A stretch of DNA of 35,826 bases. It comes from Streptomyces albospinus (lineage in GTDB: Bacteria; Actinomycetota; Actinomycetes; Streptomycetales; Streptomycetaceae). Positions 15,669-23,464 of the stretch are shown here, one piece after another (the stretch's first letter is position 1; the number at the start of each line of letters is the position of its first letter). The notes under the pieces are model-generated. The model was not told where the DNA came from. It saw only the letters and a program-made list of their open reading frames with translations, and did not search any database. The position numbers were made by a program, and so were the translations under genes. Location: positions 9,424-45,249 of the forward strand of contig NZ_BMRP01000049.1 of assembly GCF_014648695.1 (NCBI RefSeq), given 5' to 3'.

Positions 15669-16088
15669 ATGGTGTCGACAGCCAAACGCACCCTTGAGAT
15701 GCAGCTCCTCCTGGGGCCGGACGAAACGGTCCCGGTGGCCGGCCGGTTCAGCTACCGGAGCGACCGCCCCTACGAAGTCGAGGTCGCCTTCATCAGCCGT
15801 GGCGAGACCGTCGCGACCTGGCTGTTCGCCCGCGACCTGCTGCTCGGCGGACTCTGCGACGCGGCCGGGGAGGGCGACGTACGGGTGTGGCCCGCCGGCC
15901 GCCCCGGCGGACCCCGCCGCGTCCACATCGAGCTCGCCACCGACGACAGCATCTGCGAACTGTCGGTACGCGCGGCCGAACTCACCGCCTGGCTGGAGCA
16001 GACCGCGGCCATCGTTCCGCCCGGCCACGAGCACCGCTATCTCGATATGGACGCCCACCTGGCCCGCCTGCTTGCGGGGAAGTGCTGA
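15669..16088 (+). CDS. SsgA family sporulation/cell division regulator (SALP)
   Basis: 139 residues, the normal size for SsgA-like proteins, which are found only in morphologically complex actinomycetes and steer septum placement and peptidoglycan remodelling. Landmarks are LLLGPDETVPVAGRFSYRSDRPYEVEVAF, VATWLFARDLLLGGL, GDVRVWPAGR and a C-terminal LEQTAAIVPPGHEHRYLDMDAHLARLL. ATG 15669 is preceded by GGAAAGG; GTG 15672 is an alternative. The stop overlaps the next ATG in TGATG, so the downstream unknown gene is coupled. Which SsgA-G paralogue this is cannot be decided by eye. Confidence 0.93.
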   Translation: MVSTAKRTLEMQLLLGPDETVPVAGRFSYRSDRPYEVEVAFISRGETVATWLFARDLLLGGLCDAAGEGDVRVWPAGRPGGPRRVHIELATDDSICELSVRAAELTAWLEQTAAIVPPGHEHRYLDMDAHLARLLAGKC

Positions 16089-17332
16089 TGACTCCCATGA
16101 CGACGACATCCGACACCCGCCTCGCCATACGCGCGACCACCCCGCCGGCCACGGCCACCCGGACCGCGGCCGGGCCCGGCGCCCCCGGAGCGAACCCGCG
16201 CACCGCCGCCGACCCCGCCGTGCGCATACCGGCCCAGGTCGCCCCCGCGGACGCCTGCACCGACGCCCCGGCGGACCCCGATGCCCCGCCGGCCCCGCAC
16301 GACCCCTGCGCACACGGCTTCCTCCCCGAGCGGCCCCCCGTGCGCTCCATGATCGGAACCTGGACCCGGCTCGACGCCATGGCGCGTGCCGCCGCGGTCG
16401 CACCCGACCAGGAAACCGCCGTCGCCGTCGTCGAACACGCCCACCGCGCCGACGAGTTGAGCGCCCTGCGGCAGCGCGTCTCCCGCCTCTCACCGCGCAA
16501 CGCGGAAGCCGCCGCGATGCGGGTCGCGGTCATCGCGGTGTCCTGCGGCTGGAGCGCCCTCGACCCGCAGGCCCCGGCCGCCCGCGAGGTCGCCAACGAC
16601 GGCTTCCTCGACCTCTGGGCCGCCATCGCCCACCGCATCGACCACGACCAGTTCGTCGCCCTGCCCACCCTCGCCCTCCACAACTGGGCCCCGGAGCGCA
16701 AGCCCCGCCGCCACATCCCCATCGACCAACTCGCCCGCACCGAACAGCTCGTCCCGATCGTGCGCTGGGCCCCCGAAGGCCAGCCGCTCAGCCGCCTGGA
16801 CCGGCTGATGCTCGCCGCGACCCGGCTGGAGGCGCACGGCATCTGGCTGTTCCGCCTCGCCGACACCCTCGCCGGCCGCGCCCCCGACGACTCCTCCACC
16901 CCGACGGCACTGCGCCGCCTGGTCCGCATCCAGCACGCGCTGCGCGCCCAACTCCACTCCGAGGCCTTGGAACTGGCGGCGGCCCCGGCCACCGACCAGC
17001 AGCGCGCCGTCCTCGCGGCCCTCGCCGAACAGGGGGCCCTCGAACCCCCGGTCCTCCAGGCCGCGGACGCCGTACTGGGCATCGGTGGCCGCCGCATGGG
17101 CGACGGCCGGCGCCAGCTCCTGCGGCGCCACCTCCCGGCCCAGCACCGCGCCTGGCTCAGCGCCATGGACCGCCACTGCGCCCCCGTACGCACCCTCGCC
17201 CACCGCGGCGGCCCCGACGCCGCCGTCTACCGCGAGGCCCAGGAATCCCTCATCGCCCTGCGCCGTACCTACACCGCCCTGGTCCACACCGCCGCCGCCC
17301 CCACCAACGGCCCCCTCCCCACCGCGGCCTGA
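16088..17332 (+). CDS. Protein of unknown function, coupled to the SsgA-like gene
   Basis: 414 residues, not recognised. The first ~80 are low-complexity Ala/Pro/Thr. The remaining ~330 look soluble and almost entirely helical, with many conserved-looking His, Arg and Trp residues (VARIDHDQFVALPTLALHN-type segment near residue 185, LHNWAPERKPRRH, later QHALRAQLHSEALELA and LPAQHRAWLSAMDRHCAPV). The all-helical, His-rich character recalls haem dioxygenase-like or PrnB-like folds, but this is only an impression. There is no signal peptide or membrane helix. The start ATG overlaps the SsgA-like stop by one base, implying co-expression and perhaps a role in development. Confidence 0.75.
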   Translation: MTPMTTTSDTRLAIRATTPPATATRTAAGPGAPGANPRTAADPAVRIPAQVAPADACTDAPADPDAPPAPHDPCAHGFLPERPPVRSMIGTWTRLDAMARAAAVAPDQETAVAVVEHAHRADELSALRQRVSRLSPRNAEAAAMRVAVIAVSCGWSALDPQAPAAREVANDGFLDLWAAIAHRIDHDQFVALPTLALHNWAPERKPRRHIPIDQLARTEQLVPIVRWAPEGQPLSRLDRLMLAATRLEAHGIWLFRLADTLAGRAPDDSSTPTALRRLVRIQHALRAQLHSEALELAAAPATDQQRAVLAALAEQGALEPPVLQAADAVLGIGGRRMGDGRRQLLRRHLPAQHRAWLSAMDRHCAPVRTLAHRGGPDAAVYREAQESLIALRRTYTALVHTAAAPTNGPLPTAA

Positions 17333-17413
17333 CCGGAGCCCCGCCTTCCCCTCCACAGCGGCCGGCCGCCGGCCGCCGGTCACCGCTCCTGCGCGTCGCC
17401 GTCCGGCTGCTAT

Positions 17414-17487
17414 CGGTCCGGACGACGTCCGCACATGGTCTGGACATGCCCCGAACCGCTTATGAGTCTGCCGTTTGGTCTAGACCG
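17414..17487. promoter_or_regulatory. Cluster of DasR/HutC-type operator candidates
   Basis: GGTCTAGACC at 17477-17486 is a perfect palindrome inside TTTGGTCTAGACCGCA, close to the DasR responsive-element consensus (ACTGGTCTAGACCA-like). Two weaker relatives lie upstream: TGGTCTGGACA at 17436-17446 and CGGTCCGGAC at 17414-17423. Spacing from the first to the second is 22 bp and from the second to the third 40 bp. The sites lie in the 299-bp gap before the acyl-CoA ligase gene. Confidence 0.5.
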
Positions 17488-17603
17488 CACATCACTCGGC
17501 TCACGGAACTCCCCTCATCCCGTCGCCCGAGTCGACCTCCGGCCGCTGTAGGCGCTGCACGATGGCCCCGACCGGTACCGTCCGCCGGATGGGGCTCCCT
17601 ATC

Positions 17604-17616
17604 TGACGCAACGTCA
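17604..17616. promoter_or_regulatory. TGACG-CAA-CGTCA operator at the ligase promoter
   Basis: Perfect inverted repeat TGACG/CGTCA with a 3-bp spacer, 15 bp before the ATG at 17632. It directly precedes TACCCT (17619-17624), a plausible -10 that would start transcription at or next to the ATG. The layout suggests a TetR-type repressor and a leaderless mRNA. Confidence 0.45.
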
Positions 17617-17631
17617 ATTACCCTGCGCGCC

Positions 17632-19437
17632 ATGGCGGCCCACAGTTCCCGCACCTCCCCCATCCCCCACACCCCCACCCCCGACCCCGCCCCGCGCACC
17701 ATCGCCGAGCTCGTGCGTGCGCAATGGGGCGACCACCGCATCGGACTGAAACACGGCGAGTCGGCGGTCACCCATCACCAGTTGGCCGCGGGTGCCGCCG
17801 CGCGGGCCGCGCTGCTGGGGGAGTTGCTGCCGCGAGACGCGGAGCCGCATATCGGGGTGCTGCTGGACAACGTGCCCGAGTACCCGCTGTGGATCGGCGC
17901 GGCGGCGCTCGCCGGGGCGGCCGTCGCGGGTATCAACCCCACCCGCCGCGGCCCGGAGCTGGCCCGCGACATCGCCCACACCGACTGCGCGCTGCTGATC
18001 ACCGAACGCGCCCACCTGCCGCTGCTCGCCGGGCTGGACCTGCCCCTCCCGCCCGAACGCGTGCTGATCGTGGACGATCCGGCATACCAGGAACTGCTCG
18101 CGCCGTACGGGGGTGCGCGACCGGACGCGATCGCGGCGGTGCCGGGCGGCGGCGGTGCCCGGACGCCGGGTCCCGCCACCCGCCTGCTGCTCTGCTTCAC
18201 CTCCGGATCCACCGGCGCGCCCAAGGCCGCCATCTGCACCCAGGGCAGGCTCGCCGCCGCCGGCCACTCCCTCGTCCGGTATTTCGCGGTGTGCCCGGAG
18301 GACGTCCACTATCTGTGCATGCCGATGTTCCACGGCAACGCGGTGATCGCCGGCTGGGCCCCGGCACTCGCCGGCGGTGCGGCCGTGGCGCTGCGCCGCC
18401 GCTTCTCGGCCTCCGCCTTCCTCCCCGACGTACGCCGCTACGGGGCCACGTACTTCACCTACGTCGGCCGGGCCGTGCAGTACCTGCTCGCCACCCCGCC
18501 CGCCCCGGACGACCGCGACAACCCGCTGCGCACCGGATTCGGGACGGAGGCCGGCGCCGTCGACGCGGCGCGCTTCGCGGACCGGTTCGGAGTGCGACTG
18601 GTCGAGGGGTACGGCTCCTCCGAGGGCGGCGCGGCGTTGCAGCGCACCGAGGACACCCCGCCCGGCGCCATCGGCCGGCCCGCCCCCGGCGACGATCTCG
18701 CCGTCGTCGACCCGGCGACCGGCGCCGAGCTCCCGCGCGCCCGGCTGGACGCCGCCGGGCGGCTGCTCAACGGCGATCGGGCCATAGGCGAGCTGGTGAA
18801 CCGGGGCCGCAGCTCCTTCGAGGGCTACTGGCGCAACCCCGAGGCGACCGCCGCCCGCACCCGCGGCCGGGCGGAGGGGGAGGCCGGTGCGGGCTGGTAC
18901 TGGACCGGGGACCTGTTCTTCCGGGACGAGAACGGGTTCTTCCACTTCGCCGGGCGTGCGGACGACCGGCTGCGGGTGGACAGCGAGAACCTGGCCGCCG
19001 CGATGATCGAGGACATCCTCGCCCGCTACGCCCCGGCCGCCGGCGTCGCCGTCTACGCCGTACCGGACCCGGTCGCCGGCGACCAGGTCATGGCCGCCCT
19101 CGCACTGCGCGACGGCGCGGCGTTCGACCCGGACGGATTCGCGGCCTTCCTCGCCGCCCAGCCCGATCTCGGTACGAAGATGGCGCCCCGGTTCGTGCGG
19201 ATCGTCGCCGCACTACCCGTGACCGCCACCAACAAGGTGCACCGGGTCGCCCTCCGGTGGGCCGGCTTCCGCTGCCCCGAGCCGGTGTGGTGGTCGCCAC
19301 AGAACGCCCCCGGCACCCGCGCGACCCCGGCGGGCAGCGGCCACCGCCCGCTCTACCGCCCGTTCACGGACGAGGACCGGGCCGCCCTCATGGCGCAGTA
19401 CCGCGATCACGACCGCGGCCGTCTCCTGGACCGGTGA
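17632..19437 (+). CDS. Acyl-CoA synthetase / AMP-dependent ligase (FadD-like)
   Basis: 601 residues of the ANL superfamily: activation of a carboxylic acid with ATP to an acyl-adenylate, then thioesterification to CoA. Motif A3 is LCFTSGSTGAPKAAI at ~187-201, A5 is VEGYGSSEG at ~323, A7/A8 are WYWTGDLFFRDENGFFHFAGRADDRLRVDSENL at ~420, and the catalytic Lys of the small domain is in ATNKVHRVAL. The VDSENL and LF-FRDENGF features match the FadD17/long-chain acyl-CoA synthetase branch. No ribosome-binding site precedes ATG 17632, and a -10-like TACCCT lies 7 nt upstream, so a leaderless start is likely. The frame runs far upstream only because of GC content. Confidence 0.9.
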   Translation: MAAHSSRTSPIPHTPTPDPAPRTIAELVRAQWGDHRIGLKHGESAVTHHQLAAGAAARAALLGELLPRDAEPHIGVLLDNVPEYPLWIGAAALAGAAVAGINPTRRGPELARDIAHTDCALLITERAHLPLLAGLDLPLPPERVLIVDDPAYQELLAPYGGARPDAIAAVPGGGGARTPGPATRLLLCFTSGSTGAPKAAICTQGRLAAAGHSLVRYFAVCPEDVHYLCMPMFHGNAVIAGWAPALAGGAAVALRRRFSASAFLPDVRRYGATYFTYVGRAVQYLLATPPAPDDRDNPLRTGFGTEAGAVDAARFADRFGVRLVEGYGSSEGGAALQRTEDTPPGAIGRPAPGDDLAVVDPATGAELPRARLDAAGRLLNGDRAIGELVNRGRSSFEGYWRNPEATAARTRGRAEGEAGAGWYWTGDLFFRDENGFFHFAGRADDRLRVDSENLAAAMIEDILARYAPAAGVAVYAVPDPVAGDQVMAALALRDGAAFDPDGFAAFLAAQPDLGTKMAPRFVRIVAALPVTATNKVHRVALRWAGFRCPEPVWWSPQNAPGTRATPAGSGHRPLYRPFTDEDRAALMAQYRDHDRGRLLDR

Positions 19438-19482
19438 GCGGGGAAGAAGGGGAGGGGCCGCGGAGCAGTGATCGCGCAAAGC

Positions 19483-19520
19483 GAAGTGGGCGTTCCCGGT
19501 GTTCCGGAAACGCCCACTTC
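19483..19520. terminator. Terminator between acyl-CoA ligase and tRNA-Lys 2
   Basis: GAAGTGGGCGTT (19483-19494) and AACGCCCACTTC (19509-19520) form a perfect 12-bp stem followed by TTAC. It lies between two converging units and can serve both. Confidence 0.8.
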
Positions 19521-19525
19521 TTACG

Positions 19526-19599
19526 TGCGCCGCCAGGGACTCGAACCCCGGACCCGCTGATTAAGAGTCAGCTGCTCTAACCAACTGAGCTAGCGGCGC
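19526..19599 (-). tRNA. tRNA-Lys (anticodon CTT), copy 2
   Basis: The same 74 nt as copies 1 and 3, with a complete cloverleaf and anticodon loop CTCTTAA. Its flanks also match copy 1 for a few bases on each side (TTACG before and GCGCTGAC after on the plus strand). A minus-strand TAGTAT (plus 19615-19620) is the likely -10. Confidence 0.97.
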
Positions 19600-19687
19600 G
19601 CGCTGACGAAAGAAATACTACCTGGTCGAGAGGGGTGCTCATGACCACGCCCGGAGCGGCCCCCGGGACCCCGCGCTCCGCCCCGCC

Positions 19688-20446
19688 TCAGATCGCCAGC
19701 GACAGCAGCACCGGCGCCGCCTTGCGGTTCAGTGCGTCGGCTGCCTGCCGCAGCCGGTGGGCGTGCTCCAGCGGCATCGACAGCGCGAGGCAGCCGACCG
19801 TCGAACCGGCCGTGATCGGTACGGCGGCGCAGACCGTGCCGACCGCGTACTCCTGGAGGTCCAGCACGGGGACCGTCGGCGGCTGGCTGTCGAGCTTGTG
19901 GAACAGCACCTTCTCGTTGGTGATCGTCCGGGAGGTGAGCCGGGCGGTCTTGTGGCGCGAGAGGTGGTCCATGCGGCCGTCGTAGTCGAGCTGGGCGAGC
20001 AGGCATTTGCCGACCGCGCTGGCGTGTGCCGTGCGGCGGAATTCGGCCCACTCGTTGACCTTGGGAGCCAGCGGCCCGTCGGCGTAGTGGAGGATCTTCA
20101 CCTCGCCGTCGATGTACCGGCTGATGTAGACCGCCGCGCCGACCGAGTCGCGCAGCTGGTCCAGGGTGAGCTGGAGCTTGTCCCGCAGGGCGCGGTCGCG
20201 GTTGCCGCCCGAGCCCAGCAGGAGCAGTGACTCGCCGACGACATACGCGCCGTCGGCGAGCTGCTCGACGTATCCCTCGCGCCGGAGCATCGCCAGCATC
20301 GAGGCCAGGTGGCCTGTCGGCAGGCCCGTTTCGCGCGCGATCTGCACGTCGGTCACGCCGCCGGCGTGCTTGGAGATGGTTTCGGGTACGCGAAGTGCGT
20401 ACTGCACCGAATGGAACGGCGCGGTCGGCTCGGGCTTCAGCGCCAC
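19688..20446 (-). CDS. IclR family transcriptional regulator
   Basis: 252 residues. The N-terminal winged helix-turn-helix covers ~10-65 (RVPETISKHAGGVTDVQIARETGLPTGHLASMLAMLRREGYVEQ). The C-terminal IclR effector domain follows (GAAVYISRYIDGEVKILHY, RTAHASAVGKCLLAQLD, GTVCAAVPITAGSTVGCLALSMP). IclR proteins sense small acids and control nearby catabolic or uptake genes. It lies downstream of, and in the same direction as, the ABC operon, so that island is the natural target. The GTG at 20446 follows AGGGGGA. Two inverted repeats lie just upstream and may be its own operators. Confidence 0.9.
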   Translation of the reverse strand: MALKPEPTAPFHSVQYALRVPETISKHAGGVTDVQIARETGLPTGHLASMLAMLRREGYVEQLADGAYVVGESLLLLGSGGNRDRALRDKLQLTLDQLRDSVGAAVYISRYIDGEVKILHYADGPLAPKVNEWAEFRRTAHASAVGKCLLAQLDYDGRMDHLSRHKTARLTSRTITNEKVLFHKLDSQPPTVPVLDLQEYAVGTVCAAVPITAGSTVGCLALSMPLEHAHRLRQAADALNRKAAPVLLSLAI

Positions 20447-20479
20447 GGTGTCCCCCTAGCAGGTTGGTACCGCTTGCGT

Positions 20480-20516
20480 CGTGACCGTCGTTGGTCACGG
20501 CCGCGCGTTCGCGAAC
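20480..20516. promoter_or_regulatory. Inverted repeats upstream of the IclR gene
   Basis: CGTGACC (20480-20486) and GGTCACG (20493-20499) form a 7-bp dyad with a 6-bp spacer; GTTCGCGAAC at 20507-20516 is a perfect palindrome. Both lie 34-70 bp upstream of the IclR start. Autoregulation is an inference. The rest of the 478-bp gap up to 20924 shows no gene. Confidence 0.4.
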
Positions 20517-20772
20517 CGCTCCCGGACAACGGGGCTTGTATCACGATAGCGGTCAACGGGCTTCGACGGAGGGGGTCTTGACCGAAAACCGGACCGGTTC
20601 ACGCGTCTGTGCAGCGGCCCTGCACTCTGGCATATGCCCAGGTCATGGGACCGCGCGCCGACCGGCGGTAATGGCTGGTGAGGGATGCGGAGGCGGGCGG
20701 CAGAGCGCCGTCGTTGACGTCCGGTGGTGACGGCCGGAGTTGACGATTCCGCCGCCGGATTCCGGCCGAAGG

Positions 20773-20806
20773 GGCGCGAGCCCGGCCCCGGAGCCGGGCT
20801 CGCGCC
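20773..20806 (-). terminator. Terminator after the ABC transporter operon
   Basis: GGCGCGAGCCCGGC (20773-20786) and GCCGGGCTCGCGCC (20793-20806) form a perfect 14-bp stem with a 6-nt loop, about 120 bp beyond the ATPase stop on the minus strand. Confidence 0.7.
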
Positions 20807-20924
20807 GGAAGGACGTCCTGCGCGCCCCTGTCGCACGGTTGCGGCGCCGCCACGGAATCGCCGCGGTCCGGCGGGTTGCACGGGCGCGGTACGGCGGCAC
20901 CGCCGCCGCGCCCGTGCCGCGCTG

Positions 20925-21791
20925 CTAGAGGACCGCGCTCAGGAACTCGCGGGTCCGCTCGTGCGCCGGCTCCGTGAAGATCTGCTCCGGCGGGCCGAAC
21001 TCGATGACCCGGCCGGCGTCGAACATCATCACGCAGTCGGAGATGTCCCGGGCGAAGTTCATCTCGTGCGTCACGCAGAGCATGGTGATGTCCGTGGTGT
21101 GGGCGATGTCCCGCAGGACGTCCAGGACGCCGGCCACCAGTTCCGGGTCGAGCGCCGAGGTCACCTCGTCCAGCAGCAGGACCTGCGGGCGCATGGCCAG
21201 GGCGCGGGCGATGGCGACCCTTTGCTGCTGGCCGCCGGAGAGCTGGGTGGGGTACTTGTCGAGATGCGCGGTGAGGCCGACGAGTTCGAGGAGTTCGCGG
21301 GCGCGTTCCTCGGCGGCGTCCTTGTCGAGGCCCAGTACGTGCACCGGGGCCTCGGTGATGTTCCGCAGCACCTTCATGTTGGGGAAGAGGTTGAACTGCT
21401 GGAAGACCATGCCGATGTTCTTGCGGACCTCGCGGCTGTAGCGGTCGCTCGCCGGGACGAGTCTGCCGCCCTTCTCCTCGTGGGTGAGGTACCGGTCGCC
21501 CAGCTTGATGGTGCCCTCGTCCGGCTTGAGCAGCGTCATCATCAGCCGCAGGATCGTGGTCTTGCCGGAGCCGGACGGGCCGATCAGCGTGACGTGCTTG
21601 CCGGTGTAGACCTTCATGTCGAGCGCGTCGAGGACGGTGTGCGCGCCGAACCGCTTGGTGACCGCCTCGAAACGGATCAGTTCGGTGCCCTCGGTCGGCT
21701 CCGCGGCGGCCTCGTCGGGCCGCGGCGCGTCCGGCCCGCCGGCGGCGTTCTCCGCAGGCGGCGTGTTCGGGGTGTTGCGGTCAGCGGACAA
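20925..21791 (-). CDS. ABC transporter ATP-binding protein, polar amino acid/ectoine type (EhuA-like)
   Basis: 288 residues. Walker A is GPSGSGKTT (71-79), the signature is LSGGQQQR, Walker B is VLLLDEVTSALDPE and the switch His is in CVTHEM. The EV-T-SALDPELV and MVFQQFNLFPNMKVLRNI sequences are typical of the GlnQ/HisP/EhuA group that drives uptake of amino acids and compatible solutes. About 38 residues of Pro/Ala/Glu-rich sequence precede the ATPase core. The start overlaps the end of the second permease gene by 11 bp. It is the last gene of the operon that runs from 24393. Confidence 0.93.
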   Translation of the reverse strand: MSADRNTPNTPPAENAAGGPDAPRPDEAAAEPTEGTELIRFEAVTKRFGAHTVLDALDMKVYTGKHVTLIGPSGSGKTTILRLMMTLLKPDEGTIKLGDRYLTHEEKGGRLVPASDRYSREVRKNIGMVFQQFNLFPNMKVLRNITEAPVHVLGLDKDAAEERARELLELVGLTAHLDKYPTQLSGGQQQRVAIARALAMRPQVLLLDEVTSALDPELVAGVLDVLRDIAHTTDITMLCVTHEMNFARDISDCVMMFDAGRVIEFGPPEQIFTEPAHERTREFLSAVL

Positions 21792-22431
21792 GGCGACGCT
21801 CCAGGGCTCGCAGGAGAAGAGAAGCGGGGTAGGCGATGAGGAGGAAGGCGACGCCGACGACCGTGTACGGCTCGACGGTCTGGAAGGTCTGGGACGAGAA
21901 CTGCCGTGCCTCGCCGAGCATTTCCAGCACGCCGATGGCGAACAGCATCGGCGAGTCCTTCAGCATCGCGATGACGTAGTTGCCGAGCGCCGGGGCGACC
22001 CGGCGGATCGCCTGCGGCAGGATCACCGCGGTCCAGGTGCGCCGGCGCGGCAGGCTCAGGGCGATGGCCGCCTCCCACTGGCCGGCCGGGACGCCGTCGA
22101 TGCCGGCGCGGTAGACCTCTGCGGTGTACGTCGAGTAGTGCAGGCCCAGGCCGATCACGCCGGTGGCCAGGGCGCTGAGGGTGATGCCCCACTCGGGCAT
22201 CACGTAGAACAGGAAGAACAGCTGCACCAGCAGCGGGGTGTTGCGCACGAACTCGGTGATCACCATCACCGGCCAGCGCACCGCCTTGAGCGACGAGCGC
22301 TGCGCCAGCGCCCACACGAGGCCGAGCGCGAAGGCGATCAGGGAACCCAGGACCAGCGCCTGGAGGGTGACCACGACGCCCTTCCAGAACATCGGCATGA
22401 AGTGGCCGACCGCGGACCAGTCGAACGTCAT
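21781..22431 (-). CDS. ABC transporter permease, polar amino acid type (EhuD-like)
   Basis: 216 residues, a HisM/GlnP-type permease with about five membrane segments (VVVTLQALVLGSLIAFALGLVWALA; VQLFFLFYVMPEWGITL). The coupling region is GVPAGQWEAAIALSLPRRRTWTAVILPQAIRR. It pairs with the preceding permease to form the channel. The start ATG overlaps the first permease stop as ATGA (22428-22431), and its own 3' end overlaps the ATPase gene. Confidence 0.92.
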   Translation of the reverse strand: MTFDWSAVGHFMPMFWKGVVVTLQALVLGSLIAFALGLVWALAQRSSLKAVRWPVMVITEFVRNTPLLVQLFFLFYVMPEWGITLSALATGVIGLGLHYSTYTAEVYRAGIDGVPAGQWEAAIALSLPRRRTWTAVILPQAIRRVAPALGNYVIAMLKDSPMLFAIGVLEMLGEARQFSSQTFQTVEPYTVVGVAFLLIAYPASLLLRALERRLVR

Positions 22432-23174
22432 CGTGCATCACCTTCCGCGGCGGCGCCGGCGCCCGTGACGGCCGGGCCGGTGCTCAGCCGGCTCCTCAGG
22501 GAGGTCCGTGCGGCCGGGGCCTGGCCGACGCCCGCCTTGGCGTGGCGTTCCACCACCCGCATCCCGCGGGTCAGGAGGAACGCCAGGACGAAGTACATGA
22601 CCAGGATGATCGTGTAGACGGGGGCGCTGTGGGCGGTCGCGTTGCGGACCAGGGAGGCCCCGAACGCGATGTCGCCGACGCCCAGGATCGACACCAGCGC
22701 GGTGCCCTTGAGCAGCTCGATCAGCAGGTTGTTGAACGGCGGGATCATGCCCGGCCACGCCTGCGGCAGGACGATCTTCCGCAGCTGCTGGGCGGGCGAG
22801 AAGCTGAGCGCCACACCCGCCTCCCGCTGCCCCGCAGGCACCGCCGCGATGGCGCCCCGCACGACCTCGGACCCGTACGCCCCGTAGGTCAGGCCCAGGG
22901 TGAGGACCGCGGCCCACATCGGTACCAGCTGCCAGCCGAAGCCCATCGGCAGCACGAAGAACATCCAGAACATCAGGATCAGCGCGGAGGTGCCGCGGAA
23001 GATCTCGAAATAGGCCCCGGAGAGGAACCGCACGATCCACAGCCGGTGGGTGCGCGCTATCCCGATGCCGAAGGCCACCACGGCGGCCAACGCCGCGCTG
23101 TAGACGGTCAGCTGGACGGTGATCCAGACCCCTTTGAAGAGGAGTTGCCACAGCCCCCAGGTGATGTCGCTCAT
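22428..23174 (-). CDS. ABC transporter permease, polar amino acid type (EhuC-like)
   Basis: 248 residues (MSDITWGLWQLLFKGVWITVQLTVY...), a HisQ-type permease with about five membrane helices and coupling region AVPAGQREAGVALSFSPAQQLRKIVLPQAWPG. The ATG at 23174 is chosen because residues start matching the family at once and because it overlaps the stop of the last upstream mini-ORF in ATGA. A longer reading frame exists upstream but lies wholly in the repeat array. The last ~30 residues are Ala/Pro/Arg-rich and probably unstructured. Confidence 0.92.
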   Translation of the reverse strand: MSDITWGLWQLLFKGVWITVQLTVYSAALAAVVAFGIGIARTHRLWIVRFLSGAYFEIFRGTSALILMFWMFFVLPMGFGWQLVPMWAAVLTLGLTYGAYGSEVVRGAIAAVPAGQREAGVALSFSPAQQLRKIVLPQAWPGMIPPFNNLLIELLKGTALVSILGVGDIAFGASLVRNATAHSAPVYTIILVMYFVLAFLLTRGMRVVERHAKAGVGQAPAARTSLRSRLSTGPAVTGAGAAAEGDAR

Positions 23175-23464
23175 GCCGAGACCTCGCTTCGCTCGCCCTC
23201 GCATTCGCGAGGCGCGCACCCCTTGTCGATTCGCTCGCTGCGCTCGCTCATGCCGAGACCTCGCTTCGCCCGCCCTCGCATTCGCGAGGCGCGCACCCCT
23301 TGTCGATTCGCTCGCTGCGCTCGCTCATGCCGGCACCCCGCTTCGCCCGCCCTCGTATGCGCGAGGCGCACACATGTGAGAGATTCGCTCGCTCATGCCG
23401 GCACCCCGCTTCGCCCGCCCCCGTATGCGCGAGGCGCACACATGTGAGAGATTCGCTCGCTCAT
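23171..23464 (-). repeat. Four tandem repeats forming a chain of ATGA-coupled mini-ORFs
   Basis: Two repeats of 68 bp lie next to the binding-protein gene and two of 77 bp next to the permease. In transcription order the mini-ORFs are 23464-23393, 23396-23325, 23328-23248 and 23251-23171. The first two encode MSERISHMCAPRAYEGGRSG-VPA-like 23-mers, the last two MSERSERIDKGCAPRECEG-type 26-mers ending EVSA. The binding-protein stop, every mini-ORF boundary and the permease start are all ATGA overlaps. Each unit holds a small hairpin such as CCTCGC-GAAT-GCGAGG. No independent function of the peptides is assumed. Confidence 0.9.

Noticed and set aside
15694..19437. A single open frame of over 1200 codons across the SsgA-like, unknown and ligase genes
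   Set aside because: Only its last ~600 codons have protein-family content; upstream it runs out of frame through two other well-supported genes, as expected in very GC-rich DNA.
20447..20924. Small ORFs in the gap between the IclR gene and the ABC ATPase gene
   Set aside because: They overlap hairpins and palindromes, lack ribosome-binding sites and show no protein-like pattern.
23171..23464. The four tandem repeats as a CRISPR array or as an N-terminal extension of the permease
   Set aside because: There are no unique spacers, and the extended permease frame is just repeat-encoded sequence; the ATGA overlap at 23171-23174 gives a better start.
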